Shown here: piece after piece, positions 1 to 12,363 of the stretch
Position numbering within the stretch: position 1 is the stretch's first letter
Layout of the letters: each line of letters starts with the position of its first letter
Origin: Pararge aegeria
Lineage: Eukaryota > Arthropoda > Insecta > Lepidoptera > Nymphalidae
Reading direction: 5' to 3'
Length of the DNA stretch: 64,000 bases
Assembly: GCF_905163445.1 (NCBI RefSeq)
Contig: NC_053185.1
Location: forward strand, 20,416,001-20,480,000
The notes under the pieces: model-generated
Databases searched by the model: none
What the model was told of the DNA's origin: nothing
What the model saw: only the letters and a program-made list of their open reading frames with translations
Translations under genes and position numbers: made by a program

Positions 1-340
1 TATAGAAAAATCTCAGGCTTGCAGGTTGCCTCACGATGTTTTCTTTCACCGATGAAGAAAGTGGCATTTTAATTGTTTACATTAAAATCGCGTATAATTC
101 CGGAAAGTTAGAGGTGCGTGCCGGGATGGGACTCATCATTATTGTCATCATCATATCAACCCATTACTGGCCCACTACAGCCCAGGGCACGTGTCTCCTC
201 CCACAATGAGAAGGGGTTAAGGCCGTGGTTAAGGGTTCACCACGCTGGCGCAGTGCGGATTGGTAGACTCCTATGAGAACATTATGTAGAACTCTCAGGC
301 ATGCCGGTTTTCTCAAGATGTTTTCCTTCACCATGACGTG
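1..340 (-). mobile_element. Two adjacent tRNA-derived SINE fragments (family 1)
   Basis: 1-128 is the middle of a SINE (CTCAGG, CACGATGTTTTC, TTAGAGGTGCGTGC) cut by the window edge. 131-340 is a second copy starting at its TCATCATCAT tail and losing its tRNA head. The 65-codon frame over them is not coding. Confidence 0.75.
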
Positions 341-2189
341 ACAAGAATCGTGTAAGCTCATCAGTAGCGTGGTGGGTCTTTGCCGTACAACCCGTTCTAT
401 TCTTAGTTTAAAATATTCTTATTTTATGGAATCTGTTGAGAGTGCAATAATCTTTAGAATTCCACACAATTTAGTCTTTAATCTACGCTGTTGGCTGTTA
501 TCAGTTTAAAAACAAAAACTAATAACCTGATAACGTGATAAGTCTAAATGTCTCTTCGCTTATATCTTCGGATGACCGTCCAATTGGCAATTTAATTAAA
601 TATATCACAACTAAGGTATTGGTATAATATAAGGTATCTTACCTTATATTCAAACTGGGTAGGTAGAGGTATTTACTAATTAGTAATTACATTACATTTA
701 CATTACATTATGGATGCATTAATACTTCATTGTATTATACATTATTGTTGAAAATAGAAACAAACCCGGATATAAAAAATGGTCGGACAAATACATATTT
801 ATGGCTCTCTATGCTTTAACCCGCATGACTCGAATTCATCTTAAAATTTCTGATTTTGTTAATGATCCCATCTTATTGTTACAAAGCATTTTACCTACTT
901 AACTTACGATTTCCCGGGTAAAAAGTTGCCTGAATCACTCCATAAGTAAGCAGATAGGTACAACTATTTCTTTTTAAGTCAATATTTGGATCCTGGTATT
1001 GCATCCTATGTACCGAATGAATAATCGATTTAAAAGAACGTTATCTAAAATTCATAGACAGAAAGACAGCTTCAGCTTAGTCTTTATTTGTAAAGGATAA
1101 AAAATCTCGAACGCACTGAGCTTGCAAATACATAGTAGCATATTTAAATCAATGCTCGTATGTAGGTATTTACCTAAGAACTACATACATCCTTAAATTA
1201 AGATTTTACTTGTTCGTCATTAAAAAGGCCTTGGTTTTAAAACGGAGTAATTAGGAGCTTTGGATGTTTGAATTACCTGCTCAGGTACTCGTAGTAACGG
1301 GGATGAAAAGGTTTTTAACTGCATCCTATTGAAAGCGCTCTAATCCTCGTAATCTATTTGTATACAGCAACGTTACCTTCCTTATTTATTATCTGCCTAT
1401 TGTTTAGTCCTCTGTCCTTTCAGTATTTTCTATGATACCTAAAGATAGATGCATTGTCAGTTAATCAGATCCGGGACTACGTATATAATGGTCCATATTA
1501 TAAAAATAATAATAAACTTGTATTTGAAGTAATTGACTTATTTGTTAGTATTAAATACTTATAAACTATATTAGTAGGTACTTAACTTATTTTATTTCCT
1601 TTATTGAATATAAGAAAGTCATTGTTTAGCCATTCCAATATACCTAGGTAAAAAGAATATTATGTTAATGAATATTAAAAATATGGAATGTTGCCAGTTT
1701 ATACCATAAGTAGCGGATGTTTAGCGAGGGAATTTAACGGAAAATTTAGAGAGTACTTTTCACAGCGTGGAAGATTGAACCGATTTCCAAGGAACTTTGC
1801 CTATGAAATAGGCTACAAGGTATAGGCTTCCCTACACCACGGGAAACGGGGAAACAGAAATTTAGCGCGGATTAGTCACTTGTAATTACTGCTAGTAGGT
1901 TTAGTGATAAATAAAATAGGTAAGTACCTACCGATAGTAAGCCTAAGGACACTAATGCGGTTTAGGATTAACCTCACCGACAGGTTAAGGATAATTATAT
2001 AGACCGATATTAGTGGATTAACTCGCTGCCTAGCTGCTCCATTGGTGCAATGGTTGAAATGTTCAACCGCAGATCGAAAAGTACGTTTAGATTTATTACC
2101 AGCCAGGAGTTATGCAATGCTGAGAGTATCTATACGTGATCAAATCAGAATTAAAAAATCTGTAGAACTAGAGTTGCCAACATAGCTCA
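341..2189. other. No recognisable feature
   Basis: AT-rich, stop-dense sequence; I see no gene or clear repeat. Confidence 0.5.
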
Positions 2190-2412
2190 AAGAGTCGCGA
2201 GATGAAGTGGCAATGGGCGGCAGCATAGTTAGAAGAACCAATGAACGTTGAGGTCCAAATGTGCTGGATCGGCGACCCCGCACAGGTAATCGCAGCTTCG
2301 GTCAAGTCGGACAGACTACATCAAACGAGTCGCTGAAAACCAGCAGCCTAGGCCCGTGGAATTTGGGAACTCCCTACAAAAGGCCTGGCATGTCCAGACG
2401 TGGATACCATTA
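2190..2412 (+). pseudogene. LINE reverse-transcriptase 3' relic
   Basis: Frames interrupted by shifts and stops give KWQWAA, RRPRTGNRSFG and, with shifts, a VQTW-like end. These match the C-terminal region (KWQWAGH, RRPRTGKRSVGRP, TRWTDD) shared by a common lepidopteran non-LTR retrotransposon class. Badly degraded; an LCV-like SINE-tail fragment (TTGGAGTAGCATGGTGGGTC) follows near 2548. Confidence 0.55.
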
Positions 2413-2875
2413 AGGTACGGAGCCCTGAGAGTTGAAACTGACTTGGTCCACCGCCGTGCCCCTGAGAGCATGCTAAGTAGTCATCGGTCCGGTTTTAACC
2501 ACTAACATAATCAGATAAATATAATCGTTAAAGCTCGCTAACCGTTATTGGAGTAGCATGGTGGGTCAAAGTCGGGGAGCTGTGGGATATCAACAGGCTC
2601 AGGATACTAAAACTTTACATGAACTCTCAAAATTACGCATTAAGAGTTATCAATTTACTTTATTTGGATATACTTATCAAGGTTATGATGATTAACAAAT
2701 AAATTATCAAACAAAATGCACTTACATTTCATAATTTTCAGACGTATGTTTGTTTACAGTCTCGCCATTTACAATAATTCCACGTGTAGAATACAGCTGA
2801 ACGGGCGGAAAGGCACTTTGTTGCATATATTTGTGTACGCAATACAGACTACTTAGTAAAAATACATCGGTAACA

Positions 2876-2972
2876 AGTTATCAGTTCGCTCGCGGAGGCT
2901 CGTGTGACGCGTGGTGCCCCGGCGGCCGACGCGGCACTACTGATAACAGCGAGAAAGTCTGATAACAAACAG
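2876..2972. promoter_or_regulatory. GC-rich core flanked by GATA sites
   Basis: TTATCA at 2878-2883 and TGATAA at 2941-2946 and 2960-2965 flank a CpG-rich core (2885-2938). No coding signal. Enhancer-like by composition only. Confidence 0.3.
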
Positions 2973-3097
2973 CTGCTTGGTATAATGTAATAACACACTT
3001 GAATCACCGCAAAAAGATCTGACCCCTAAAAAATTTGCGCTCTAAGGCATTCAAGAACTTAGAAGCAGACCTACTTCATACGTGCTTTTGTGATTGA

Positions 3098-3225
3098 CTG
3101 ATTCGGAAGGCAGGTTCTACCGACGACAGCCGCTAAGCAACTCAGCAGTTGCTGTCTAACACCAACATTTTACAATTTAACATTCATTGTTTTGTCTTGT
3201 GAGCGATGAAAACGAAGCCAGTTGT
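3098..3225 (-). mobile_element. LINE 3' end fragment (family A)
   Basis: GGAAGGCAGGTTCTACCG, CTCAGCAGTTGCTGTC and TTGTGAGCGATGAAAACG match the reversed family-A tail; its terminal repeat is missing. Confidence 0.55.
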
Positions 3226-3261
3226 AATCCACCTAGTAACTTTATATTTATATCATGTTTT

Positions 3262-3571
3262 TTATTATCATCATCAAATCAACCCATTTCTGGGAACGGG
3301 TCTCCTCCCACAATGCAAAGGGTTAAAGACGCGAAAGTTCATTATGAAATGTAAGCCCAGTGCGGATTGGTAGACTCCACACACCTTGGAGAACATTATG
3401 TAGAACTCTCAGGCATGCAGGTTTCTTCACGATGTTTTCCTTCATCGTTGTAGCAAGTGATATTTTAATAAAATAAAACGCACATAACTTAGCAAAGTTG
3501 GTGGTGCGTGCTGGGATCCGAACTCGGCCCCGAAAGTGAAGTCGAGCTCCTACCCTCTAGGCTATCATAAC
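3262..3571 (-). mobile_element. tRNA-derived SINE, near full length (family 1)
   Basis: Minus strand: tRNA-like head with A-box-like TAGCCTAGAGG and B-box-like GAGTTCGGATCCC, conserved body, then a TGATGATAA tail. Confidence 0.8.
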
Positions 3572-3911
3572 GTTTTGTTATTCTATCTTATTGTTAGGCT
3601 ATTTCAGACCAAATACCCATATGGCAAATACAAAATGTAATAAACATTGAGCTAACTTATAGAATAACAATAAAGTGGTAAAGTGGTAATAAAGTGTTAT
3701 GATATTATATAATAGTGTTATTAAAATAATATTAAAATATGTAGGTATTGGTGAGTTCCAATGTTACCTTCGGAATAAAAGAGTACTGCGAACGTAACTT
3801 ACTGCGTCCTTTTCCTGGAATGAATTTCAAAACCACAACGCAGATATATATTGCCTTGCGCTATTAACCCGTATAACAATCTCCTAAATATTTATTATCA
3901 TTGTTTTTAAA

Positions 3912-3994
3912 CAATAAATAAATATACTATGACAATACACACATCGCCATCTAGCCCCAAAGTAAGCGTAGCTGCGTGATGTGGGTACTAAAGA
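3912..3994 (-). mobile_element. SINE fragment (family 3)
   Basis: Carries ACACATCGCCATCTAGCCCC and AAAGTAAGCGTAGCT, the 3' part of a second tRNA-derived SINE family seen complete at 9465-9712. Confidence 0.6.
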
Positions 3995-4404
3995 TAGCCA
4001 TTATAATAAATCTGAATTCTATCCAGAAATCCTTGAATAAAGGAATTGGTGGTATCGGAAATAAAGCCGGTACAATTAGAGCAGCGAGGTGATGCCCAGT
4101 TGTGGGACGTTTTTGATACTATTTGAGCGCGGTGACAATGAAGCAAGAATTTAAAGAGACACGTATTGTGTATGAAAAGTACCTACCGCTGGTGTGTTAT
4201 CGCATCACTGTGCACGCAGTCACGTCTGCAGACACGCATACTCGTATGCTGGCACACGGCGAGTACTGATAACGACCGGCTGACTGGCTATATTATTGTG
4301 CATCTATTTGTTGACCACGAATTTGTTCCCGTGGGATGTACACTGATTGAAAAGGCTAAACCCAGCTTGAGAAAGTTAACGTTTTAAGTTATATTATGAC
4401 CTAC

Positions 4405-4792
4405 TAACTCTTCGTGGTCTAGTAGTTAGTATGCCTGAATATGGATCATGCGGAAGTTCTTATGTTGATTTCCGGGTAGTCGGAAATTATGCATTGTGCA
4501 TCTCCTGCTTGCTCTTATGGCAGGCTTCGGCCAGGGCTAGTAAGCTGCCACTGGAAATTGATAGGTTGTCAACAACTGCCTATCCATAACTGATGAGCCC
4601 GCTACCATCTCAGACACCACCAGGTAATATTGCTGCCATGGGCTAACTTGCAACTATTACGAATTTTGTACATTGGTCAAGCATCTAACCCACTAATCTG
4701 TTTTGACACGACATGGTAGCTAGCCACGGACGAACCTTAATTCCCCATGCTGAGGCTCGAACCCGGAAGCTACCACAACGCTTACTGTAGCG
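4405..4792. mobile_element. Facing tRNA-like SINE pieces
   Basis: 4405-4660 (plus) starts CTTCGTGGTCTAGTAGTTAG (A-box-like) and ends with a TACCATCTCAGACACCACCA-type tail. 4682-4792 is a reversed head with GGGTTCGAGCC on the minus strand. Confidence 0.5.
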
Positions 4793-5274
4793 CTATGGGA
4801 AATGAACGTCAGTAGTACCCACTTACAAAACTTTAGCTACAAAAATATTCAGCAAATCAAGAGCAGCCGCGCCGTTGTTAAAAAGTTATATTATAGCATT
4901 GAGGCTTCGCAAACCGGAGCTTTTAAAAATAGGAAAGTACCTCTTACCGAGCCACGGATCGATGTGCGACGGCGGCGGTCGCTTATTCATTATGAACTGG
5001 CCACTTAGTCAGCTATTTCGGCTGCTTTTTGCTTTTGTCCATAAATATCCTCGTTGCCTTCAGTGAAGGCTAGGCTACATAAAAGTGGTAATTCGTCTAA
5101 AGAAATTGTATACAATTTTATAATAACTCAAATTTTTCTCATCATAGCTAAATTTTAACTAGACTGTGAGATGGTGCTAGCAAAAAAAACCCTGGCTAGG
5201 TTTGTTGGGGGCTCCTAGCTTTAGTTTTAAATTAACGAATTCCGGTATCACCATCACGTTAACAAGATATACTC

Positions 5275-5345
5275 GTATGTTTGAACGCTTCATAAGTGCA
5301 TGTGATAATGGTCTACATGAATAAAACATTTTTAAATTTGAATTT
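5275..5345 (+). mobile_element. LINE 3' end (family B)
   Basis: GAACGCTTCATAAGTGCATG, CTACATGAATAAAACATTTT and an AAATTTGAATTTG tail. A second copy is at 31740-31815. Confidence 0.5.
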
Positions 5346-5555
5346 GAATAAACTCCCGAATGAAATCTTGGAGAAGTGAGTATTATAAAAAGTAAACTAA
5401 AAGAAAAATTGTATTATTAAAAAATTACATAAAAACTTATAATATATGGCTTATTCTAAAAGCCTATAATTATTACTAAGCGACTATAAGTAACACATCA
5501 AAATAAAGTTTCTAAGGTGTTACTGGACTGGTTGTTTGATTGTTTATTTGTCTTC

Positions 5556-5740
5556 TTGTTTTTGAAATTCGTAGCTTTAATTTTAATTAAAATTAAAATA
5601 GTTATCCCAAAAAAAGTTATGTTCGCATTAAAAATGTTTTTTTCGAAATCTGTGTTGCTGTATTCGTGCCAATACCCTTCATTGTTCTAGGGGTAAGCAT
5701 GCTTTTTTGAAACTCGTAGCTTTAATTTTAAGTAAAAGGA
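5556..5740 (+). repeat. Short direct repeat, about 30 bp at 150-bp spacing
   Basis: TTGAAATTCGTAGCTTTAAT (5559) recurs as TTGAAACTCGTAGCTTTAAT (5709). The first copy overlaps a 22-bp AT palindrome at 5576-5597. Confidence 0.5.
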
Positions 5741-5822
5741 CAAAATATATTTTCTTACTATACGTGTTTTTTTTCTGTCTTGTTTGTTATTAAGCTATTG
5801 CCAATAAGCTTAATTGCGTGTA

Positions 5823-6132
5823 GCGGTGATAATGCATTGGGCCCGTTTTAACTTTCGGGTGGCCGAGTTTGAATTCCAGCACGCATCTCTAACTTTTCTA
5901 AATTATGTGCGTTTAAAACAATTAAAATATCAATTGCTTCAATGGTGGAGGAAAACATCTTGAGGAAACCTGCATGCCTGAAAGTTCTATATAACGTTCT
6001 CAAAAATGAGTGGAATCCAAAAATCTGCACTGGGCCAGCGTGGTAGACTACGGCCTTAATCCCTTCCCATTGTGGGAGGAGACCCGTGTTCTGTAATGGG
6101 TCGGTAATGGGTTGATATGATGATGATGATGA
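5823..6132 (+). mobile_element. tRNA-derived SINE, near full length (family 1)
   Basis: Plus strand from GCGGTGATAATGCATTGGG through a degenerate B box to a clean (ATG)n tail at 6115-6132. The reverse-strand open frame here is spurious. Confidence 0.8.
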
Positions 6133-6349
6133 GGGTTTTTAAGTATGTTATAAGTGTTGTTATGGTTTTATTTGTAGCGTCGCAATCTAACAGATGTTGG
6201 ATTTATTTTTATTAAAAAAAATATTGCTGCGATTTTGGATACGATTCCATTTATGATCATTTAGTTAGTTCTAATACAACAACGTTAATAGTTAAGAAAC
6301 AGTTAAAAACAATTTTGCCGTGTGGTATCGCAGATCCGAATACAGTTGT

Positions 6350-6500
6350 CACTACCCTTCCTTTTCCCGCGGGTGTGGTAAGAGGCAACCAAGGGAATGT
6401 AACCAAAAACGGGCAGCAGCGCTCTGTTCTTCTACTAAGTATCTTCTGCGATTACCAACCCGGCTGCTCAACCTTGTGATGATGGGCAAATTCGGAGAGA
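6350..6500 (+). pseudogene. LINE-derived fragment
   Basis: Holds CCTTTTCCCGCGGGTGTGGT, AAGAGGC, and ATGATGGGCAAA in the order seen in a widespread lepidopteran LINE-derived repeat. The 77-codon open frame over it is fortuitous. Confidence 0.4.
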
Positions 6501-7091
6501 CCTGTGCAGCAGTTAATAATAAGATCAAAACTTTCTACTACTTTCTTTACTAAAATAGGCCTGGCATAGAAGGCACTTTTGATTTGCAAATACAAATTTT
6601 TATATTGTAGCGAATTTATGGTGATTACTACATTCGTAAACTGTTATTATGGTCAATATCATTTACTTACCATGTATGCAATAACTACGAGTTTTGAGTC
6701 AGTCGGCCTCAGGTAGTTGAACAAAGAAAAAGTATTGATCATCCCAATACGGCTGATGCCAATAAATTGGAAATGATTAAAGTGGACCGTGAGACCCTGA
6801 AGTTCCTGTCTGCTGACGCACTCTTATTATTCACACATTCAAGTCAGGCCCTTGTTTGTAAAGATACCTACAGTTTAAAATATTTATTTTTATTTAATTA
6901 TCGTTCACCATCTCCTTAAAAGGGATATTCAGTACCTATAAATTGTTTCATAAGTTCGGAAAGTTTCGACGAACTCTGACGCGGTGATGAGTTGGGCTGT
7001 GTCGTGCCACGTCATGGCCCGAAGTTGGAATAATGAACATCATCATTGGTTTCGGCATTAGTCTAAGCTGGCCAAGTGACAATATACTTAA

Positions 7092-7262
7092 TCTATACTA
7101 ACATTATAAATGCTGAAGTTTATTTTCTTTGTCCTTACTGTACGCCCTAACTAAGCAACCAATCGGCTTCATTTCTTGACATTTCTTGACATATAGCTAC
7201 TAACAGTATTATAGGCTTTTTATCCCGGGAAATAAATGGTTCCCACGAGATTTGTAGATTTC
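7092..7262 (+). mobile_element. Helitron-like element, 5' part
   Basis: TCTATACTAACATTATAAAT at the 5' end, then CCCGGGAAATAAATGGTTCC. The 3' end is not found. Confidence 0.5.
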
Positions 7263-7809
7263 TAGTTTCATGATAAACGTGTAAAAACAACGACTAGTAG
7301 TTATAGGTACTATACCTATTATAAATTTGCCACCATAGCTTTCGACCTAATAGACTAATAATATGCTAGACTAGCAATAGCCAATAACGGAGTCCGCATT
7401 TGTTTAAAATTTGCATCCCCGTAAAATCCGTAAACGCGACGAATTAAAAAAAAACCCGGGCAACTATTTCCAGGATGCATGCTATTTCTATGCAGAATTG
7501 GGTTTTGTTTTTAACGTAACAAAATATGTTTTTCATAATCCCGCGGGGACACCACCGGTTCTCGTTCTTCTTCCATCTAGGTAGGAGAAGAATGCTTAAT
7601 GAATGGAAGACAAAATAATAAAGACAAAACATAAGAATATAAATTCAAAGGCTTCGGCCGCCAGTTGATTTATAGTTTTGACTCATACTCATTTCTTTTC
7701 TCTTCTCTTCAAAATTAAAGAAGATTAGATAAACAATGACAAAAGCAGGATACAAAAGAAAAAACATTTTTTTAAGTATCTTCTTACCTGCCCTTGTCTT
7801 ATTCTTTAA

Positions 7810-7862
7810 AAAATAAAATAAAAGGCCGCCTTATCGCTTAGTAGCGATCTCTGCCAGGCAAG
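7810..7862 (-). mobile_element. LINE 3' fragment (family C)
   Basis: AAAAGGCCGCCTTATCGCTT and GCGATCTCTGCCAGGCAA are the reversed family-C block. Confidence 0.45.
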
Positions 7863-7999
7863 AGTTAACTAACGGGAAAGCATGATAAAAAAACATGTTG
7901 TGGAAAACTGCAGGCGGTGTATAATTAAAATAAATTAAAATTGTTTGGTACTATAGCGTGACTACTATAGAAACCGATTAGAGATATTATGAGTTTAAT

Positions 8000-8055
8000 C
8001 TTAGACTCCATAACACCTGGTGAAATTGCAGTCGAGGGTTAATTTAGTGTAATAG
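8000..8055 (+). mobile_element. SINE tail fragment (family 2)
   Basis: CTTAGACTCC, then CACCTGGTGAAATTGCAGTC and GAGGGTTAA match the family-2 tail. A shorter reversed piece is at about 8905-8935. Confidence 0.45.
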
Positions 8056-8149
8056 AAAAAGTTTGCACTGCCCGGTTCATTTGATTCCACTCGCCAAACT
8101 GTTGAACATGTAAGGCTCACGAGATGCGTATCTGCTTGTGTCGGATCGT

Positions 8150-8296
8150 GCATGCAAGTGAGTGCCGCTGATGGGCAGATAGCGCGGCAGCCGCGTCGCC
8201 GCCAAGTCGCCCAAGGGCGGCCCGATAAGGGGCACCCAGTTGCGCTGACTTACAAGTAGGCCTCACTTTGACTCACTTCGTAATGATCTCTGATAA
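8150..8296. promoter_or_regulatory. GC-rich island with GATA words
   Basis: 8160-8245 is GC and CpG rich, with AGATAG, CGATAAG and TGATAA words around it. The minus strand is open across the core, but I see no good splice sites, so a regulatory reading is preferred. Confidence 0.25.
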
Positions 8297-9054
8297 CTTT
8301 GTCCATCGTCCTTACCAAAACAAAGCTATGTTAATATTGTTTTTCTTGTAGTTTAAGCTGGATAGTATCCAGAAATTTTCGATTATCGCAAATAAGGGCC
8401 TCGTTTTAAAATATCAATATATTTTTTTATCCTTTTTGTTTCAAATTTTAAGAGCTGCTGTATATTTATTTATTTTTTTATTTACTTTATTTCACAGCCA
8501 AAAAAAAACAACAGTTGGACTTAATGCTAAAGCATTTTCTACTAGTCTACCTTCGGACGTGAGAAAAACGAGTGCTCTCACTCGTGTGGCCAAAAACTTT
8601 AGGAATTAAAAAACTAAAATTATTAATAAAGATATATATGTATATAAGTACGCAACCAGTCAGATGTCTAGTGTTTTATACGATCGAGATGAGGCTCCAA
8701 ATGGGTTACTAATCAGTTAGTTCGATAATTTGATATTGATTATACCTAATAAATATCGTACAAAGATGTTAAATGGTTTTTTGGTGACTTTTTCCGTCCA
8801 ATTTTTCTTCCCTTGCCTTTTTTATTTTTGCTTGTAAGAAGATTGGTGTATAATTTATGAAGGTTCAATTTTTAAAAAAGAAGAAATAAAGTTTTTTTTA
8901 TTCCACTACCGGGTAGCCCTTGACTGCTATCTTACCTCTATCCAAGCGTATGACCAATGAGTACCTACTAACACTATTTGTCCAATAGGTGGGAATTGAA
9001 TTTAAAACCTAAAGTATTTCAGTGTAAACGTTGAGCTACGAGGTAGAAGCAAAC

Positions 9055-9260
9055 ATAACGTGACGTCACTAACTAGAGCTCCGCTAAATAAATAGGGCGG
9101 GGTCACTGCCATGCACCATAGGTCACTTGTTGCGTCGTGACGAGCGCGGCGAGTTGCCTCATCAGACCACACACTTGACCCACCTACGGGAACCACTCAA
9201 GACAACCGTAAGGGTTAGAACATGCTCGTGACAAGAGACTCGTCACGATGTTACGCGGAG
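9055..9260. promoter_or_regulatory. Island with perfect CRE palindrome
   Basis: TGACGTCA at 9061-9068 (CREB/ATF-type site), ATAAATAGGGCGGGG nearby, and several CGTGAC / GTCACG words to 9255. A 64-codon minus frame here is not family-like. Confidence 0.3.
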
Positions 9261-9464
9261 CGATAGGCAGGTACTACCATTTCTAGCAGTTCGCTATAAA
9301 CTTAGAAGGTATGGGTGCCATCATCAAAGAAATATTAAAGCTTTTTTTATTATTACTAGTTGACCCCGTGAACTTAATACAAACCACGCCCATTAATTTA
9401 GATATTTTCGATTATAGGTTTCGGTATTCAGATTTTTTTCTTTTATTTTTAAATATAAATATTA

Positions 9465-9712
9465 ATATATTACAACAATACAGACATCGCCATCCTGCCC
9501 CAAAGTAAGCGTATCCTGTGTTATGGGTACTAAGATGACTGACGAATATTTTTATGAATTATATACATAAATACTTATACAGATAAACACTCAGATCCTG
9601 AAAAACTTTCATGTTCATCACATTTATTTTCCAGCTGTGGTAATCGAACCCACGGCCTTCGAATCAAAAAGCAGGATCGCTACATACTGCGCCAATCGGC
9701 CGGCAAATTATA
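9465..9712 (-). mobile_element. tRNA-derived SINE, near full length (family 3)
   Basis: Minus strand: head GGCCGATTGGCGCAGTATG (A-box-like), B-box-like GGGTTCGATTACC, body with GATGAACATGAAAG, and end GGGGCAGGATGGCGATGTC. Confidence 0.75.
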
Positions 9713-10394
9713 AGTATTTACAGACTAGAATTAACAATATTGGGCTAATATTATTAATTTTACTATTCGTAGAGTTGGATTAATTTTATTCTATAAAAAA
9801 TAGGTAGGCGGACGAAACAAAGTCTATATCCACCAAATGTAAAATTCTTGAAAGTAAGAAATAAAATACCCGTGTAATTTTAGTGACCGTTCTACTAGTT
9901 CAACTAGAAATAAGAATCTATCCAAAAAAAATCGCCTTCAAAATCATTATCACGCATTAAAATGTGTAATAAGTAATCCGCATTATTACAATAACTTCGG
10001 CAGGTTTTATTAGTCCAACTCTGCGTGTGATTACTAAAACAAAAGGTATACAAGTTGAATCATAACAGACCAATACAACCGGGAAGTTCGAGTCAGAATC
10101 GCCAATCAATGGTTCCGTACCTTAGAAGGCAATATAAATAGTTATTCTGTCTAATATTCGACCTATGAGAATAGTGTTATAATATGGCCCTATGGTCCGA
10201 AGTAGGAAAATAGAAATCTTATTATGGAGTTATTGGATTGAGCATAAGTAGTAACTCAATACAAAACGATTTTAAAATTAAAATTTTCCTCTTTAAATTG
10301 TTATAGTATAGCTACTTTTTCACCTACAGATAAAAAAGTATTAGTAAATTTGTAATCCAGTAATAATAACAGTAATTACACACAGAAATAACAC

Positions 10395-10427
10395 TTCCCA
10401 CCAGTGGGCAGAACACACTGGTGGGAA
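10395..10427. repeat. Short perfect hairpin, 12-bp arms
   Basis: TTCCCACCAGTG and CACTGGTGGGAA with a 9-base loop. Confidence 0.8.
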
Positions 10428-10479
10428 CTGGAGAATCATCGCCTATAAACAGAGCATGCATGATGAGTCGTAGGAGATA

Positions 10480-10620
10480 AACTTATTCGCCTGTAACTAC
10501 ACCGACAACCACGCCCTTCAGACCGGAACACAGCAATGCTGCTTGGAAACAGAAATAAGGATTGCGGTAGTACTTCCCTGGGCGAGCTCTGTTACAAAAA
10601 GCTCTACTACTACTAAGCCA
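10480..10620. repeat. Interspersed repeat
   Basis: CGCCTGTAACTACACCGAC, CAGACCGGAACACAGCAATG, CTGCTTGG and GCGAGCTCTGTTACAAAAAG follow the order of a widespread lepidopteran repeat. The 89-codon minus frame over it is probably spurious. Confidence 0.4.
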
Positions 10621-10949
10621 TTTCGGTAAAGGAACCCTAAACACTGTAAATTTCCAAATTTGCCTCACGCGAATGTCGCGGCACATGTGCACGAACCCCG
10701 CCGCTCTTGGCGTGAGCTGGCCCGCTCTATAAATCATGCTGAGTAATTTCATTTCGAACGTACTCGCGATTGAACTACTTAGTTATACACAAAAAATAAT
10801 AATAATATTTTTAGGGAAACAGAATGTTTTTTCCTGCTGCGATTAATTATAAAGATTAAATTGAAAACCTCATGTACTTGCCAACTTACACATTGTATTA
10901 AAAGTATGGTATTAATTAACTGTATTTAGGTAGAGGAGTCAAGTCAACC

Positions 10950-11222
10950 GATCAACCCATTACCGACTTGCTAAAGGACACGGGTCTCCTCTCGTAATGA
11001 GAAGGAGTTAAGGCTGTAGTCCACCACCCTTGCGGGTGCCACGCACTTTTGAGAACATTAGGGAGAACTCTCAGGAATGCAGGTTTCTTCACGATGTTTT
11101 CCTTCACCGTTGAAGCAACTGATATTTTGATTGCTTAAACGCACCTAACTTAGACAAGTGCTGGGAATCGAACTCGGCCCGAAAGTGAAATCGAATCCAG
11201 CCCACTGGGCCACCACCGCACT
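10950..11222 (-). mobile_element. tRNA-derived SINE (family 1)
   Basis: Same order of blocks as 3262-3571, ending at the head CCCACTGGGCCACCACCGC. Slightly shortened around the B box. Confidence 0.75.
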
Positions 11223-12148
11223 CCAATATCGGAAAAACAAGTCAACCAATATGGAAACAAAATTAATAATAATGTGTGTAGGGCACGATAACCTCAAATA
11301 AAGATTTTCAGCATTGTATTCTATCTCTTTGTCTGCATGATTAACATGTATCATCATCATCATCACCACGAAATGAGTGGGCTTAGGCCATGTCCAGCTC
11401 GCTGTCCACGAATTCAGTCAGTCAGTTCTGAAATAAATAAAAGCTAGACAGTAAAAGATCTTTATAACTATTGATTTTGATGAAATACGTAAATGGAATG
11501 AATGCACAGTGTCATATCGAATGCTTCTTCAGCCATACATCTAGATACGCAGGCTCATTATAGCGCGTATCGAACGAGCTAACAAGTAGGAAAAATATTC
11601 AAGACCTCTAGAAGTTACTCCAGTTTATAGACCGATGCAGATATGGTTAAGGTTACCATATCTGCAGACTAAGACTGATATCATGTTGGTCCCAGCAGCA
11701 GAACCACACAAATAATGCACGTTCTAATAACCCTCTTTACTGAAAACTCTGTGGCGTAACCTCATATACTCGTAACTTACGCAAGATTTTTGCCTTCCGT
11801 TTCACGTCAGTAGATTTACAATAACGTAAATACAGTAAGAGTTTTACTGAAATAGTTTTGGCAGAACAGTTATCAATGAATTGATACAAATACATAAAGC
11901 AGTTATGGGAATGGTTATGCGCAATAAATCAGTGCAGCAGGCAGGGCTGGCGCCCGAAGTACTACAATAGTGTCTATGACGTGATTGTATTAAAACTTGC
12001 CAATGAAATTTATGTTATCTCAGGTTCTAGAGGATCTGTTTGTGTCTTGAGTTAGTATTTTGTTCAAATTGTATTTAAACTCTTAACTGTTTTTTTTTTC
12101 ATTTGAGTGGTGTGTTACGTACATGCTTAATTATGTTATCAATTATCT
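11223..12148. other. No recognisable feature
   Basis: AT-rich. It has a short inverted pair near 11640-11665 (GCAGATATGG / CCATATCTGC) and nothing else I can name. Confidence 0.45.
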
Positions 12149-12363
12149 ACTGGCCAACTACATTGTGAGAGGATTTAGCCATAGTTCACTACACTGGCCC
12201 AATGCTGATTCGTAGACTCCTCTTCACGCGTATTTGAAGATATTATGAACGTGTAATGCGGGTTTTCTCACGATGTTTTACTTCACCGTTGAAGTAAGTG
12301 CTTTTGAAAAGTTAGACGTGCCTGCTTCGGGGATCGAACTTAGGAGGCTGAACTCCTTACCTG
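12149..12363 (-). mobile_element. tRNA-derived SINE, degraded (family 1)
   Basis: Diverged copy with the CACGATGTTTTACTTCACCG block and GGGATCGAACTTAGG. A chance 61-codon open frame starts in it. Confidence 0.65.

Noticed and set aside
10483..10752. 89-codon minus-strand frame
   Set aside because: It overlies an interspersed repeat and has no splice or domain support.
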